Shown here: positions 52,794-63,222 of the stretch, piece after piece
How positions within the stretch are numbered: position 1 is the first letter of the stretch
How the letters are laid out: every line of letters begins with the position of its first letter
Assembly (NCBI GenBank): GCA_963942565.1
Contig: CAWWDR010001049.1
Span: 248,001 to 312,000, forward strand
DNA: 64,000 nt
Direction of reading: 5' to 3'
Origin: Maea johnstoni
Taxonomy: Eukaryota; Annelida; Polychaeta; Spionida; Magelonidae
Translations under genes and position numbers: made by a program
The notes under the pieces: model-generated
Database searches by the model: none
What the model was told of the DNA's origin: nothing
What the model saw: the letters and a program-made list of their open reading frames with translations, nothing else

Positions 52794-54839
52794 ATGAATA
52801 CGGCTGTTTTATCAGCTCTGGCTATCGGATCGTTTTTTTTGATTATAGCCATATATCGAGCTCGGTGGGTATTTAATCAACCTGTCAAAGAGGGAAAAAT
52901 CAAAGAGATTTCATCTTATATATCAGAAGGAGCAATGACCTTTTTAAAAAGGGAATATATTATATTGATACCATTTGTATTAATCATTGCTCTGCTATTG
53001 GGGGTTGGTAACAAAGGCGCTCTCCGTTGGCAGGTTCTCAGTTTTATATTAGGTGCCGTCGCATCGGCATTGGCCGGATACATCGGGATGAAAGTGGCGA
53101 CTGCTGCCAATTCCAGAACGGCAACAGCTGCGGAAAAGGATTTGAATTCCGCTTTAAAAGTCGCATTTACAGGTGGTAGCGTAATGGGACTGAGCGTCGC
53201 GGGGCTGGCGATTATCGGTGTATTTATCGTTCTTTTTACAAGTGAGAGAATTTGGGGATTTGAAACGGATGTTTTGAGGAATACCGTACTTCCCGTACTG
53301 ACTGGATTCTCCCTCGGTGCATCGACCATTGCTCTTTTCGCCCGTGTCGGGGGAGGCATTTTTACTAAAGCCGCCGATGTCGGAGCCGATCTTGTGGGGA
53401 AAGTCGAAGCGGGGATTCCTGAAGATGATCCAAGGAATCCTGCTGTTATTGCCGATAATGTAGGAGATAATGTGGGAGATGTCGCCGGTATGGGAGCCGA
53501 CCTTTTCGAATCTTTTATCGGTTCTCTGATCGGTGCTATGATATTGGGTATCAATGCTCCGGCTATAGAACTCATGCAGCGAAAGCTGGTCTTCTTCCCT
53601 CTTTTTATGATCGGAATCGGAGGTCTGGCATCGGTCATCGGTATGTATATGATCCAAATTAAAGATGGTGTATCCCCGCAAAAAGCATTGAACAGAGGAT
53701 CCTTCAGCGCAGCATTTTTAACTGTTATTCTTCTTATTCCCTTTTCCATGTTTTATTTTGGAGATTTGCAGTTCAATGATGGTACTGGATACATTCAATT
53801 GATTCTCACAGCAATTCTGGGGCTGGCAGCCGGTGTATCCATAGGAATGCTAACGGAATTTTTTACCGGGACAGATAAAAAACCGGTAATTAAAATCGTT
53901 AAAGCCTGTGAAACGGGATCTGCGACTAATCTCATCGCCGGACTGGGAGTGGGGATGCAGTCTACCTTATTTCCCATTTTAATTATCGCTGTAACTATAT
54001 TGGGCAGTTATTCTCTTGCGGGATTTTATGGAATTGGAATTAGCGCTCTGGGTATGCTCATGACAATCAGCATCCAGCTGGCTGTCGATGCTTATGGTCC
54101 GATCGCCGATAATGCAGGTGGACTTGCCGTTATGGGTGAGATGAGCAGGAAAGTACGGGAGAGAACAGATTCTCTCGATGCAGTTGGCAACACTACGGCT
54201 GCAGTAGGTAAAGGTTTTGCCATTGGTTCTGCTGCTCTGACATCTATTATACTGTTCGCTTCATTTCAAAAAGCAGCAGGTTTAACGGGCATTGATCTTA
54301 TGAATCCGACAGTATTAGTGGGGATTATCGTGGGGAGTATGATTCCTTATTTCTTCTCGTCTCTCGCTATGGATGCTGTGGGGAAAGCAGCCTTTGCCAT
54401 GATTAAGGAAGTCAGAAGACAATTCAGTGACAATCCTGAAATTTTAAAAGGCACTAAATTGCCCGATTATAAAAAATGCATCGATATTAGTACCAAATCC
54501 GCCTTGAGTCAAATGGCTCTACCTGGTCTTACAGCTACGGTTGTTCCTGTCTTAGTGGGATTTATTGGTGGTGCTAATATGCTTGCTGGTATTCTGGTCG
54601 GCGTAACCGCTTCCGGAGTTCTTATGGCGACATTCATGTCAAATTCCGGCGGTGCCTGGGACAATGCAAAGAAAATGCTTGAAGCCGATAGAAATATAGA
54701 TAAATCGAGCGAAACTTATAAAGCTTCTGTAGTGGGTGATACCGTAGGAGATCCTTTTAAGGATACAGCCGGCCCCTCTTTAAATATCTTAATAAAATTA
54801 ATGGCTGTTATTTCTCTAGTATTAGCCCCAATGCTTTAA
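52794..54839 (+). CDS. hppA: Membrane-bound ion-translocating pyrophosphatase, potassium-type
   Basis: The 681-residue, many-helix protein contains the PPi-binding signature [19 protein letters not shown] and [11 protein letters not shown]. It hydrolyses pyrophosphate and pumps protons or sodium. The N-T-T-A-A-V-G-K-G segment carries alanine and glycine at the positions that are lysine and threonine in potassium-independent enzymes, so it is predicted to need potassium. Proton versus sodium cannot be told by eye. Start: ATG after CAGGAG. A partner gene follows by 12 bp. Confidence 0.95.
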   Translation: MNTAVLSALAIGSFFLIIAIYRARWVFNQPVKEGKIKEISSYISEGAMTFLKREYIILIPFVLIIALLLGVGNKGALRWQVLSFILGAVASALAGYIGMKVATAANSRTATAAEKDLNSALKVAFTGGSVMGLSVAGLAIIGVFIVLFTSERIWGFETDVLRNTVLPVLTGFSLGASTIALFARVGGGIFTKAADVGADLVGKVEAGIPEDDPRNPAVIADNVGDNVGDVAGMGADLFESFIGSLIGAMILGINAPAIELMQRKLVFFPLFMIGIGGLASVIGMYMIQIKDGVSPQKALNRGSFSAAFLTVILLIPFSMFYFGDLQFNDGTGYIQLILTAILGLAAGVSIGMLTEFFTGTDKKPVIKIVKACETGSATNLIAGLGVGMQSTLFPILIIAVTILGSYSLAGFYGIGISALGMLMTISIQLAVDAYGPIADNAGGLAVMGEMSRKVRERTDSLDAVGNTTAAVGKGFAIGSAALTSIILFASFQKAAGLTGIDLMNPTVLVGIIVGSMIPYFFSSLAMDAVGKAAFAMIKEVRRQFSDNPEILKGTKLPDYKKCIDISTKSALSQMALPGLTATVVPVLVGFIGGANMLAGILVGVTASGVLMATFMSNSGGAWDNAKKMLEADRNIDKSSETYKASVVGDTVGDPFKDTAGPSLNILIKLMAVISLVLAPML

Positions 54840-54851
54840 AAGGAGATCTTA

Positions 54852-55637
54852 ATGAAATATGAAAATCACTTATATATGGTTCTGTATCCCAGTAATTTCC
54901 TCATCAGTTCGCAGCTGACACCGGAAGAGCTGGGACAGCATTATTTAACAGGTTCAAAACAGAATTACGACAGTGGATTGATATTTGCTGAAATTGACAA
55001 TACTTACAGGAATGAATACTTCGATATAGATTGGGGATTCAGCCAATTGGTTCCTCATGACGACGGGTCGCCAAAAGCGACAAAATTCATTTCTGCCTAT
55101 AGGGTTTTAGAACACATTGATCTGGATAGTATTAAAAAATTATATCTGTCATCGGCATCGGGTCATGTCATGGGTATCGATTCCCAGCCATTCGTACAAC
55201 CGGAAAAATCCTCACGATTTAAAATCTTTGCTGGAATTACTCCATTGAGAATGATGTCCGTTTCCACATTGAGTTTTGAACAATACGGCAGACATATGAT
55301 TAATGAGAGAAAACACAAAGGAGCTCCGACACTATTTTATGCTCAATTAGAGTTCAATTCGAGACAATTCCGCATTGATTATGACAATAATCCCCTTATG
55401 CCATCGCCTATTCCCGGTATACATCCGGCTATTCTCCGTTCGAAAATTGATGAAATTAAAGAAATGCCCGAGAAAACGACTAAGGGGCTAAAAATAGAGA
55501 CAAATGTACACAGATTTCCACCCCAGTTGTTCCGCCACGGCTTCATGTTTTTCTCTAAAGTTAACTCTCTCTATTTTCCCATGCCCAGCAGGGATGAAAT
55601 AGAAGAAAAATTCTATCAATATTTTAGAACAATGTAA
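54852..55637 (+). CDS. Hypothetical protein co-transcribed with hppA
   Basis: A strong ribosome-binding site (AAAGGAG) 12 bp after the hppA stop makes an operon likely. The 261-residue soluble protein has two similar halves (Y-P-S-N-F-L-I-S-S-Q-L-T-P-E-E-L-G near the start and S-V-S-T-L-S-F-E-Q-Y-G-R-H in the middle), each followed by F-D-I-D-W / F-R-I-D-Y. An internal duplication is likely. No family is recognised; a link to phosphate or energy metabolism is only suggested by position. Confidence 0.6.
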   Translation: MKYENHLYMVLYPSNFLISSQLTPEELGQHYLTGSKQNYDSGLIFAEIDNTYRNEYFDIDWGFSQLVPHDDGSPKATKFISAYRVLEHIDLDSIKKLYLSSASGHVMGIDSQPFVQPEKSSRFKIFAGITPLRMMSVSTLSFEQYGRHMINERKHKGAPTLFYAQLEFNSRQFRIDYDNNPLMPSPIPGIHPAILRSKIDEIKEMPEKTTKGLKIETNVHRFPPQLFRHGFMFFSKVNSLYFPMPSRDEIEEKFYQYFRTM

Positions 55638-55645
55638 TCTTTAAA

Positions 55646-55690
55646 GAAAAAAAAAGCTGATTCAAAATCTCTTGAATCAGCTTTTTTTAT
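55646..55690. terminator. Bidirectional terminator
   Basis: AAAGCTGATTCA (55653-55664) and TGAATCAGCTTT (55673-55684) form a 12-bp stem with A-run and T-run on either side, serving both the plus-strand hppA operon and minus-strand pfkA. Confidence 0.9.
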
Positions 55691-55701
55691 TTTCTCATAT
55701 A

Positions 55702-56817
55702 TCAATCACCCATACAGATCTCAATACTTCTCGCAGTCAGTATTAACTCATCATCGAGCTTCACTGTTTTACTGCCGCCCTTTTGGGTTTCTCCCGTCTC
55801 TCCCCGGCCGATTACTTCTTCCAGGCTGGCGCTGGTCAATTCGTTTTTCTTTATGCAAACCATATTTCCGAATTTGTTTTTATGAATATAATCAACGGCG
55901 CCGACACCATATCTTGTAGAAAGGATTCTGTCGAAAGGGGAGGTATCTCCTCCTCTTTGCAGGTGTCCCAGGACTGTACAGCGAATCTCTTTACCAGGAA
56001 GAAGATTTTCCAGTTCATTGGCTATCTTTTCTCCTGCTCCTCCCAGCCGAACAGAATCGGGACTACTTTCAACAGTCTTTTTAATACTGATATCTCCGTT
56101 TAAGGTTTTAGCTCCTTCTGCTACTACTATTAGTGTGAATAATTTGCCGCGTTCTTCCCTTTTTTCGATAACTTTTACAATTTTATTAATGTCGTATTCA
56201 ATCTCGGGAATAATTATGGCTGATGCGGAACCGGCTATTCCCCCGGCGAGAGCAATCCATCCTGTATGCCTGCCCATAACTTCCAGAACCATAACTCTGT
56301 GATGGGATTTCGCTGTTGTTCTAAGCCTTCCCAGAGCTTCTGAAACGACATTGTAAGCAGAATTGAATCCGAATGTTATATCCGTTTCCGGAAGATCGTT
56401 ATCAATCGTCTTGGGGACGCCAATAACATTAATTCCTTTTCTTGCAAAGTCTCTGGCACTGGTCAAAGTCCCGTCACCACCAATTACTACCAGGGCCTCT
56501 ACATTTTCTTTTCTCATATTATCTATGGCGACATGAGAAACATCTTCATAGATCTTTCTCTCTTCGTTGTAATAATTAAATAGATTGTCTTTATTGGAAC
56601 TGAAAAGTATGGTACCGCCCTCGGGCAGAGTACCAGCCACTCTCTCCAATGTCAGTTTTTCAAAGTCATTATGGTACAAACCTCGATATCCGAATTTATA
56701 TCCGATTACTTCATAGCCGTATTTGTTAATGGCTGTTTGAGTCACCGCCCTGATAACGGCGTTAAGTCCCGGACAATCTCCTCCTCCGGTAAGAACTCCT
56801 ATCTTTTTCATAAGCAA
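55702..56817 (-). CDS. pfkA: 6-phosphofructokinase
   Basis: The 371-residue enzyme has the phosphate-binding L-T-G-G-G-D-C-P-G-L-N, V-I-G-G-D-G-T-L and P-K-T-I-D-N-D-L, then G-R-H-T-G and L-G-H-L-Q-R-G-G. The G after G-G-D favours ATP as donor, while the lysine in P-K-T-I-D-N-D is usual in pyrophosphate-type and mixed clades; G with K together is known in ATP-dependent group III enzymes. It catalyses the committing step of glycolysis in the cytosol. The start may be at M3 (M-K-K-I-G-V). Confidence 0.92.
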   Translation of the reverse strand: MLMKKIGVLTGGGDCPGLNAVIRAVTQTAINKYGYEVIGYKFGYRGLYHNDFEKLTLERVAGTLPEGGTILFSSNKDNLFNYYNEERKIYEDVSHVAIDNMRKENVEALVVIGGDGTLTSARDFARKGINVIGVPKTIDNDLPETDITFGFNSAYNVVSEALGRLRTTAKSHHRVMVLEVMGRHTGWIALAGGIAGSASAIIIPEIEYDINKIVKVIEKREERGKLFTLIVVAEGAKTLNGDISIKKTVESSPDSVRLGGAGEKIANELENLLPGKEIRCTVLGHLQRGGDTSPFDRILSTRYGVGAVDYIHKNKFGNMVCIKKNELTSASLEEVIGRGETGETQKGGSKTVKLDDELILTARSIEICMGD

Positions 56818-57012
56818 ACCTCCGATTTTCGTCAGTATAGAGGCCTTTTGGTATTGCTTCTAATTAAATATTTCTATGGCTCGTATCACTAATTTTTAGA
56901 AGAAAACAAATGTGATCTAATGGATATAAAAATATTTAATAAGTGCTATTGATTATATTTATTGGACGAAAATCATCTATTGGGAAATCATATAAAAAAA
57001 GGAGTTTTTTAA

Positions 57013-58095
57013 ATGAATAAAATATTTTTAATAATTCTTGTTCTGTCTTTTCTGACTGTATCCATTTTTGCTAATGGACAGCAGGAATCCACAACCGAAC
57101 CAGAATCAAATACTAGTACAACTGAGGAAACTATAGCAGATTCAGACAGTGATGACGAACACATCGGTACTATAGCTGCGAAAAACAGTTATTATGTAAT
57201 CGAGGATTCTGCGACTTTTGAAGAACTCGATTCAGTAGAATTTAAAATGCTGATTAATTTAGAGGATTATTCCCCAGAACTTTTATGGGATCTTATGAAA
57301 GAAGCCGCTGCTGAAACAGGAGTTACTATAGAAGAAGAAGATGAGCCTATGAAGAGAAAATATCGTGATGTTCAGTATATCGACAGTGAATTCGGAATGG
57401 TCAGCAATTTAGGTTACGTTCTAAGATACAGACAGAAATGGGATGAATTTGTTGCTCCCGGTTCTGCTGAAAATGAACATGACAGTAAATTTGATGTCAC
57501 TATCAAATTCAGAGATTCGGATCTGGCCAAAGCACTTGATATACCGCTCAGTGTAGGAGCTGAGTTTGAAGATATTGAAAAGAAACCTGAAATGGAAGCG
57601 GATATTTCTCCTTTCGGAATTAAATATTCATGGGCTATTAAAGTGAAGCCTAAATTAAAGGATTTTGGTGAGTTTTCAGATCTTTTTGAACCTTCTTTAT
57701 CATCATATGCCAGATTATATCCCGATTTGTTGAATATCGGTTTATCTGCTGATACTGTAATTGGGCCTGTGGGCGATCTAACAGTATTAGAAGAAAAAGT
57801 TGAGCCGGCTATTATGACGCTTTCCTGTGGTGCTCCGATGGAAGTTGCTTTCAGTGTGTTTTTTATGAATGGGGAAGAACTGGTAAGTGAAGCGTCTTTC
57901 GACTTTGATGTTGAATATGAAACAGTAGATGCCGATGGAAACGAAGTTGAAAAGAAGATGACTTTTGAAGACTTTAAAGAGGCTGAAGCATTCTATAAAG
58001 CCATCCTGATTAAGTATGATAATAAACTCAATTTCGGCTGGTCTAAAACAAAATACGTATACGATACATTGTTCCTCGATGCGACTGAAGAATAA
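57013..58095 (+). CDS. Exported hypothetical protein, CYTH-like pattern
   Basis: A signal peptide (I-F-L-I-I-L-V-L-S-F-L-T-V-S-I-F-A-N-G) is followed by a threonine/serine/glutamate-rich linker (residues 22-50) and a domain with E-F-K-M-L-I, L-R-Y-R-Q-K-W and T-I-K-F-R at intervals suggestive of a CYTH/triphosphate-tunnel fold. The acidic and basic pairs fit, but the call is weak. It would be periplasmic or lipid-anchored. AAAGGAG precedes the ATG, and a terminator follows. Confidence 0.5.
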   Translation: MNKIFLIILVLSFLTVSIFANGQQESTTEPESNTSTTEETIADSDSDDEHIGTIAAKNSYYVIEDSATFEELDSVEFKMLINLEDYSPELLWDLMKEAAAETGVTIEEEDEPMKRKYRDVQYIDSEFGMVSNLGYVLRYRQKWDEFVAPGSAENEHDSKFDVTIKFRDSDLAKALDIPLSVGAEFEDIEKKPEMEADISPFGIKYSWAIKVKPKLKDFGEFSDLFEPSLSSYARLYPDLLNIGLSADTVIGPVGDLTVLEEKVEPAIMTLSCGAPMEVAFSVFFMNGEELVSEASFDFDVEYETVDADGNEVEKKMTFEDFKEAEAFYKAILIKYDNKLNFGWSKTKYVYDTLFLDATEE

Positions 58096-58115
58096 GTTCT
58101 ATATTCTTTAATTTT

Positions 58116-58156
58116 CAACCGTCAGATTGTGGAAACACAGTCTGACGGTTTTTTTT
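58116..58156 (+). terminator. Rho-independent terminator
   Basis: ACCGTCAGA (58118-58126) and TCTGACGGT (58141-58149) form a 9-bp stem followed by eight T. Confidence 0.9.
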
Positions 58157-58192
58157 CATCGGCTTTAACAATCCAGGGAGACACATTAAAAT

Positions 58193-59692
58193 ATGCATAT
58201 GACAAATTTTTTTAACTGCAGCATTACCAAAAGAGGAAAGAAGCAAATTGAGATCCGCACCAATTACACTCTTAAAAAAACAAAAAAGAAAAAGCAGCGC
58301 TTCACTCTCAATGCTTATATTTACACTCCGGCGCAGTTGGGTATCCAAAATGAACGATATTCAAAAGAAACTTTTTTCAGTAACTTTGTCTCAAATACCC
58401 GTTACAAAACTCCCGATCTGCAATTGCATCAGTTAATTTCATCTGATTTTGATTTAAGTCCCATTACCAGGCTGAAAAAAATCTTCAAAGAAGTGCATAA
58501 GGAGGATTATTCTGAACCCTATATCATCTATGAATTAAAAACTCTCTTGAATATCTTCCAGAACCAGATCAAATCGCTAAGCGATAAACTCGTGAAAGGA
58601 ATAAAAAGTGGAAAATATTCCGAGCAGTATATCGAAGATGGGGGGGAGACTCTATTTCGTGAAGTTGAACAGATTCATAAATCGATCAGGGATATGGTAA
58701 TCGCTTCTGAACGGCTTTCTTTAGCTGAGACAATAAGGCAATCTCTCGTCTGGGTAGATGAGGGAATGAGCCTGAGAATAGAGAAATCGGCTGGTAGGAT
58801 TTATAATGCGTTGAAAAAGAAAAACCTTCTCCCTGATTTAAGTAAAAAATCCTTAGATGTAATTGCCGGCCAGGTTCAATACAGAAGAGATTCGGGATAT
58901 GGTACCAGAGTCAGTATCACGAATCCATCGAGAACGGAATATTTGCTATACAGAGAACATGAGATAAAAAAATGGGCTGAGAGCTCAATGTACATGTCAA
59001 AAAATGAAACCAAAACGGTTAATAATCTCGTGCAGATCATGTTTGGTTTTGCCGCTGCTATAGCTATGTCTTTTGCTGTCTTCGCATCTATCATTTCACT
59101 GAAGTGGTTTGACTCCGGCAGTATTTACTGGGCAATCATCGCAGTTATTGCCTATATTTTAAAAGATAGAATCAAAGATGGATTGAGAGTCTTTTTCACA
59201 CGATTTATTCCCTATTTCATTGCCGACAAAGTCCAGATAATCTTTGACCCCAGAACCGGTAAAAAATGCGGTAAAACAAAAGAGAGAATCATCCATAAAA
59301 AGGTCGACAATATACCTAAACCTGTTCAGTCTCTACGTATAAAAAATAAAGATATATTACTCAGGAAACTGGTTGTTGAAGATATCATTCAATATCAGAA
59401 GAATGTCACAATTAAGAGCAATAACCTCTTATCTAAACACAAAAGGCTTGAATCGATTAACGAGATTATGAGACTCGATATGAGACAGTGGTTTTACAGA
59501 ATGGACAAAGATAAGGAATTCCGGTTTTATCTCGATGATGATTCGCTGAAAACAGTGCGTTCGGAGAGGGTGTATCACTTTACTGTTATATTGGGTATGA
59601 GCGAAGTATATTCCGGTATGGAAGAAGAACTGACCCGTTACAGGATCATCGCCAATAGCAATGGCATTCGAAGAATCGATCTGGTGGACTAG
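58193..59692 (+). CDS. Hypothetical membrane protein
   Basis: The 499-residue protein has a lysine-rich beginning, a helical region (about residues 80-270), two membrane helices (about 280-305 and 310-325; I-M-F-G-F-A-A-A-I-A-M-S and S-I-Y-W-A-I-I-A-V-I-A-Y) and a basic carboxyl domain. No family is recognised. The start may be at M3 (M-T-N-F-F). Its last 4 bp overlap the convergent chemotaxis gene. Confidence 0.6.
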   Translation: MHMTNFFNCSITKRGKKQIEIRTNYTLKKTKKKKQRFTLNAYIYTPAQLGIQNERYSKETFFSNFVSNTRYKTPDLQLHQLISSDFDLSPITRLKKIFKEVHKEDYSEPYIIYELKTLLNIFQNQIKSLSDKLVKGIKSGKYSEQYIEDGGETLFREVEQIHKSIRDMVIASERLSLAETIRQSLVWVDEGMSLRIEKSAGRIYNALKKKNLLPDLSKKSLDVIAGQVQYRRDSGYGTRVSITNPSRTEYLLYREHEIKKWAESSMYMSKNETKTVNNLVQIMFGFAAAIAMSFAVFASIISLKWFDSGSIYWAIIAVIAYILKDRIKDGLRVFFTRFIPYFIADKVQIIFDPRTGKKCGKTKERIIHKKVDNIPKPVQSLRIKNKDILLRKLVVEDIIQYQKNVTIKSNNLLSKHKRLESINEIMRLDMRQWFYRMDKDKEFRFYLDDDSLKTVRSERVYHFTVILGMSEVYSGMEEELTRYRIIANSNGIRRIDLVD

Positions 59693-61551
59693 TTCTGATT
59701 GAATCCCTTACCGGTTTTGAATATCTCAATTTCTTTTTCCAGTGTTATTGATACCGAGCTGATTTGATCGGTAGTGGTATTAACTGAATCCATTATTCCA
59801 TTCATTAGATTCAGACTATGGCTGATATCTTTGACTTTTGTCGTGACGTCCTGCGATATTGTATTCACTTCTTCCATAACGGCATTTGTTGAATTGATGG
59901 ACGTTTCCAGGTTTGCATTCCCCTCATTGACTTTTTCCGATATTTCTTTGAGTGATGACATGGACTGCAAGATTATGCTTCCGCCTTCAAGAAGTTCTTC
60001 CATATTAATGGAAACCTCTTCAAATGAACTGGTAGATAAGGAAACTTCCCTGTTTACTTCTTCAAAAGCTGATCGGGTTATATCGCCGGATTCGACAGCT
60101 TCCTGAATCTTAGTAATAACGTTTTTCAAAACGCCATTTATGTGTTTTGAATTTACAGAGGATGCTTCTGCCAGTTTTCTGATCTCATCGGCAACTACGG
60201 CAAAACCTTTTCCTGATTCTCCAGCATGAGCGGCTTCTATTGCCGCATTCATGGCCAGGAGGTTTGTTTGAGAAGCAATATTTTCAATAAGATCGGCAGT
60301 CCCTCGAATCTCATCGACATTTTCATTTATCTGTTGAATTTTAAGTGTCGTATCACCTAATTTGTCACTGCCCTCGGAAGCAACCTTTACAAGATCTTTC
60401 ATGGCGTTAGTTTTTTTCTTAGTTATTTCGCCCACATTATTTATCGAGGCTATCATCTCTGTAATGGATGACGAAGATTCATCAACCATTGTGTTTTGAG
60501 TGCTCATGCTGTTTCTTTGGGTGCCTAATATGCTAATGACATTTTTTATAGCCTCTGAGGAGGAGGCGATATTTCCCTCAAGCGAATCAATTTGCACCTT
60601 TATTGAGAGGGCATTACTGTTCATTTCGCTGGTAGATGTCGTCGCAGTTTCAATGAAATCAACAAGATCATTTTTAATTCTCTTGTTAGTGTCTGAAGAA
60701 CCTTTAATCCTTAATACAATTTCACTCAAATGGTCGGTAAATATATTTACATTATCGCTGAGTATTCCCAATTCGTCTTTTGACTTAACAGGGATTCTGT
60801 CGGCCAGATCTCCGTCCTTCATCCTTTCAATACCCAGTTCAATTCTCTTTATGATTCGGGACATGCGAAATGTTATAGAAAGTGCCAGACCGATTGCGAT
60901 GCCAATAATTGAAACAATAAGTATTAAGCTTATGAGCGAACGCTGTTTCTGGATTTTTTGAATTTCTTCTGTAATCAACTCATTTTGCATATTGAGCATT
61001 TCAAGAGAAATCGAGATCGCCGTATCGAGAGTGCTGATGTTTTGATAAAGGGTATTGGTAAAGATGTATATATCATTATTTTGATCTTCAGCCGATAATT
61101 TGGAGTTTTTGGAAACAAGATCTTGAATACTGAAATCGGTTGATTGTCCAAAAAGAGTTTCGCCGGATTTTTTAAGTAAAATGCTTGTCGTTCCGATCTC
61201 TTCCATAGAGCTCATTAAGGTCTGTTTTGTATTAATTATGTTGGAAAAAGACTCGGAAAGGACTTCATTGAAATTCGGTAAATATTTTAAGCCTTCAATA
61301 TCGAGAAAGATGCTATTGACATCGCTCCAGGATAAAAGAACTCTATTGTATTGAGTTTTAAACAGTTCGCTGTCCAGTTTGTTTATTTCACTGGAAATAG
61401 AGAGAAGGGTGGTATTCAATCGGGAAATATTTTCATGATCTTCCTGCACAAGGATAATCGGCTTGTTAAAAATATATTCGATAGCCTGATAACTGAAATT
61501 CGCTGCGCATATAAATATAATGATTAAAAAGAGCTTTACCCGAATCGACAT
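59689..61551 (-). CDS. Methyl-accepting chemotaxis protein
   Basis: The 620-residue receptor has a first membrane helix (L-F-L-I-I-I-F-I-C-A-A-N), a periplasmic ligand-binding part of about 165 residues, a second helix (S-L-I-S-L-I-L-I-V-S-I-I-G-I), HAMP (R-I-E-L-G-I-E-R-M-K-D-G-D-L) and an MA signalling domain with [26 protein letters not shown] precedes the ATG. It links an unknown ligand to CheA. Intact, in contrast to the receptor at 41777-43345. Confidence 0.95.
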   Translation of the reverse strand: MSIRVKLFLIIIFICAANFSYQAIEYIFNKPIILVQEDHENISRLNTTLLSISSEINKLDSELFKTQYNRVLLSWSDVNSIFLDIEGLKYLPNFNEVLSESFSNIINTKQTLMSSMEEIGTTSILLKKSGETLFGQSTDFSIQDLVSKNSKLSAEDQNNDIYIFTNTLYQNISTLDTAISISLEMLNMQNELITEEIQKIQKQRSLISLILIVSIIGIAIGLALSITFRMSRIIKRIELGIERMKDGDLADRIPVKSKDELGILSDNVNIFTDHLSEIVLRIKGSSDTNKRIKNDLVDFIETATTSTSEMNSNALSIKVQIDSLEGNIASSSEAIKNVISILGTQRNSMSTQNTMVDESSSSITEMIASINNVGEITKKKTNAMKDLVKVASEGSDKLGDTTLKIQQINENVDEIRGTADLIENIASQTNLLAMNAAIEAAHAGESGKGFAVVADEIRKLAEASSVNSKHINGVLKNVITKIQEAVESGDITRSAFEEVNREVSLSTSSFEEVSINMEELLEGGSIILQSMSSLKEISEKVNEGNANLETSINSTNAVMEEVNTISQDVTTKVKDISHSLNLMNGIMDSVNTTTDQISSVSITLEKEIEIFKTGKGFNQN

Positions 61552-61580
61552 ATTTACCCTCCTGAATGCCTTTTAGAATA

Positions 61581-61617
61581 AAAGGGGGACCGATCCAAAA
61601 AATGAACCAGTCCCCCA
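61581..61617 (-). terminator. Terminator after tctA
   Basis: On the minus strand GGGGGAC pairs with GTCCCCC, loop about 20 bases, followed by CTTTTATTC. It separates the tct operon from the chemotaxis gene. Confidence 0.7.
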
Positions 61618-61633
61618 AGGTGTGTCATATTAA

Positions 61634-63142
61634 TTATTCTTTTGTCGAAGCCTCAGCTTTCTCTTTTTGAGTCGCTTTATGCGACTGATATAGAGGTACG
61701 CCAAAAGAAAGTATGGCGAGTACAAGCAAAATCAAACTGATTGGTCTTGTAAAGAATACATCGTAACCACCCATGATTACAGCTCTTCTGAAATTGGTTT
61801 CGGCAAGTTTTCCGAGAACCATACCCAGTACTATAGGAGCTCCGGGAATACCGAATTTTTTCAATAGCCAACCGGCGATACCGAAGGCGATACATGTTCC
61901 CACATCAAAAAATGAATAGTTAACCGCAAAGCTTCCTATTATTGAAATGGCAAGAATCGCCGGCAATAAAACTTTTTTAGGAATTACAGTTACTTTTACC
62001 CACAATCGAGCTCCGAATAATCCCAATACGAGCATTACGATATTGGCAATTAGCAGTGCTGCGAAAAGCGAATAGATTATATCCGGTCTTTCTACAAAAA
62101 GTAGTGGTCCCGGTACCAGATCGTGTATCATTAAAGCACCGACAAGTACGGCAGTAGTAGCACTTCCCGGGATTCCAAGAGCTAATAATGGAACAAGCGC
62201 TCCACCGACAGAACTGGAGTTTGCTGCTTCAGCGGCAGCTACACCATCAGGATTCCCCTTACCAAAACTATCGGGATCCTTGCTGGTTTTCTTTGCGAGG
62301 TCATATGATAGGAATGCGGCAATAGTCGCTCCTGCTCCGGGAAAAATACCGATTAAGGTTCCCAGTACAGATGATCGTAAGATTGTAAACTTTAATTTCC
62401 AGTAGTCAACGATTGATGGCCATTCAGTCTTTTCGAATTCAGCTTCTTTTCCTTTGCCAAGTTTATATTCCTCAATTCTGGTGAATACTTCACTTAAGGC
62501 AAAAAGACCGATCAGTGCCGGTATAAGCGCAAATCCGTCAAATAGCCTGTATGTTCCGAATGTAAATCGCTTCACACCGGAAATTGGATCGATTCCGATT
62601 GTATTGATCAGAAGCCCCAACATAGCAGCCAGAAATGCTTTAGGCCAATTCCTGCCTCCTAGAGAAGCAACAGTAGTCAGCCCGAAAATCGCCAATGCGA
62701 AATATTCAGCCGGATGCAGCTTCACTGCGAGCCTGGCTAATGGTACAGAGAAAAAAATCAGTATGATCGTACCGATTATTCCCCCGACTGTTGATGAAAC
62801 GAGAGATGTTCCCAATCCGATTCCCGCCTTCCCTTTTTGTGTCAGAGGGTAACCATCAAATGAAGTTACTACAGCCGATGGTGTACCAGGCGTATTTATT
62901 GTGACGGCAGTTATCGATCCACCGTAATTTGCTGCGATATATATTGACACAAGTAGAATTAGTGCTACCTGTGGAGATAAGTTGTAGGTAAAGGGAACCA
63001 GTAGTGCTACTCCCATAGATGGAGATAAGCCCGGCATGGCCCCTGCCAATATGCCGAGAATGACACCGGCGACAATTGCAATAACCGGCTGATAACCTAC
63101 AAGGTATCCAAATCCTTCCAATAGATTTGTAATTAAATCCAT
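61634..63142 (-). CDS. tctA: Tripartite tricarboxylate transporter, large membrane subunit (TctA)
   Basis: The 502-residue, about 12-helix protein carries the family motifs G-A-M-P-G-L-S-P-S-M-G, T-P-G-T-P-S-A and G-I-F-P-G-A-G-A, N-S-S-S-V-G-G-A-L-V-P. It forms the channel that moves substrate handed over by the periplasmic TctC, using an ion gradient. The substrate class is tricarboxylates or other carboxylates. tctB and tctC lie upstream on the same strand. Complete. Confidence 0.93.
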   Translation of the reverse strand: MDLITNLLEGFGYLVGYQPVIAIVAGVILGILAGAMPGLSPSMGVALLVPFTYNLSPQVALILLVSIYIAANYGGSITAVTINTPGTPSAVVTSFDGYPLTQKGKAGIGLGTSLVSSTVGGIIGTIILIFFSVPLARLAVKLHPAEYFALAIFGLTTVASLGGRNWPKAFLAAMLGLLINTIGIDPISGVKRFTFGTYRLFDGFALIPALIGLFALSEVFTRIEEYKLGKGKEAEFEKTEWPSIVDYWKLKFTILRSSVLGTLIGIFPGAGATIAAFLSYDLAKKTSKDPDSFGKGNPDGVAAAEAANSSSVGGALVPLLALGIPGSATTAVLVGALMIHDLVPGPLLFVERPDIIYSLFAALLIANIVMLVLGLFGARLWVKVTVIPKKVLLPAILAISIIGSFAVNYSFFDVGTCIAFGIAGWLLKKFGIPGAPIVLGMVLGKLAETNFRRAVIMGGYDVFFTRPISLILLVLAILSFGVPLYQSHKATQKEKAEASTKE

Positions 63143-63222
63143 AATCTGCTCCTTAATTCAATTGCGCAATCATAGTAATCCCGCTGAAACATACTTTGCG
63201 AGTCTACTTGCGCACACTTCGT

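Noticed and set aside
52916-53749. 277-codon frame on the minus strand
   Set aside because: It is antisense to hppA, which is fully supported by family motifs; no ribosome-binding site or known domain.
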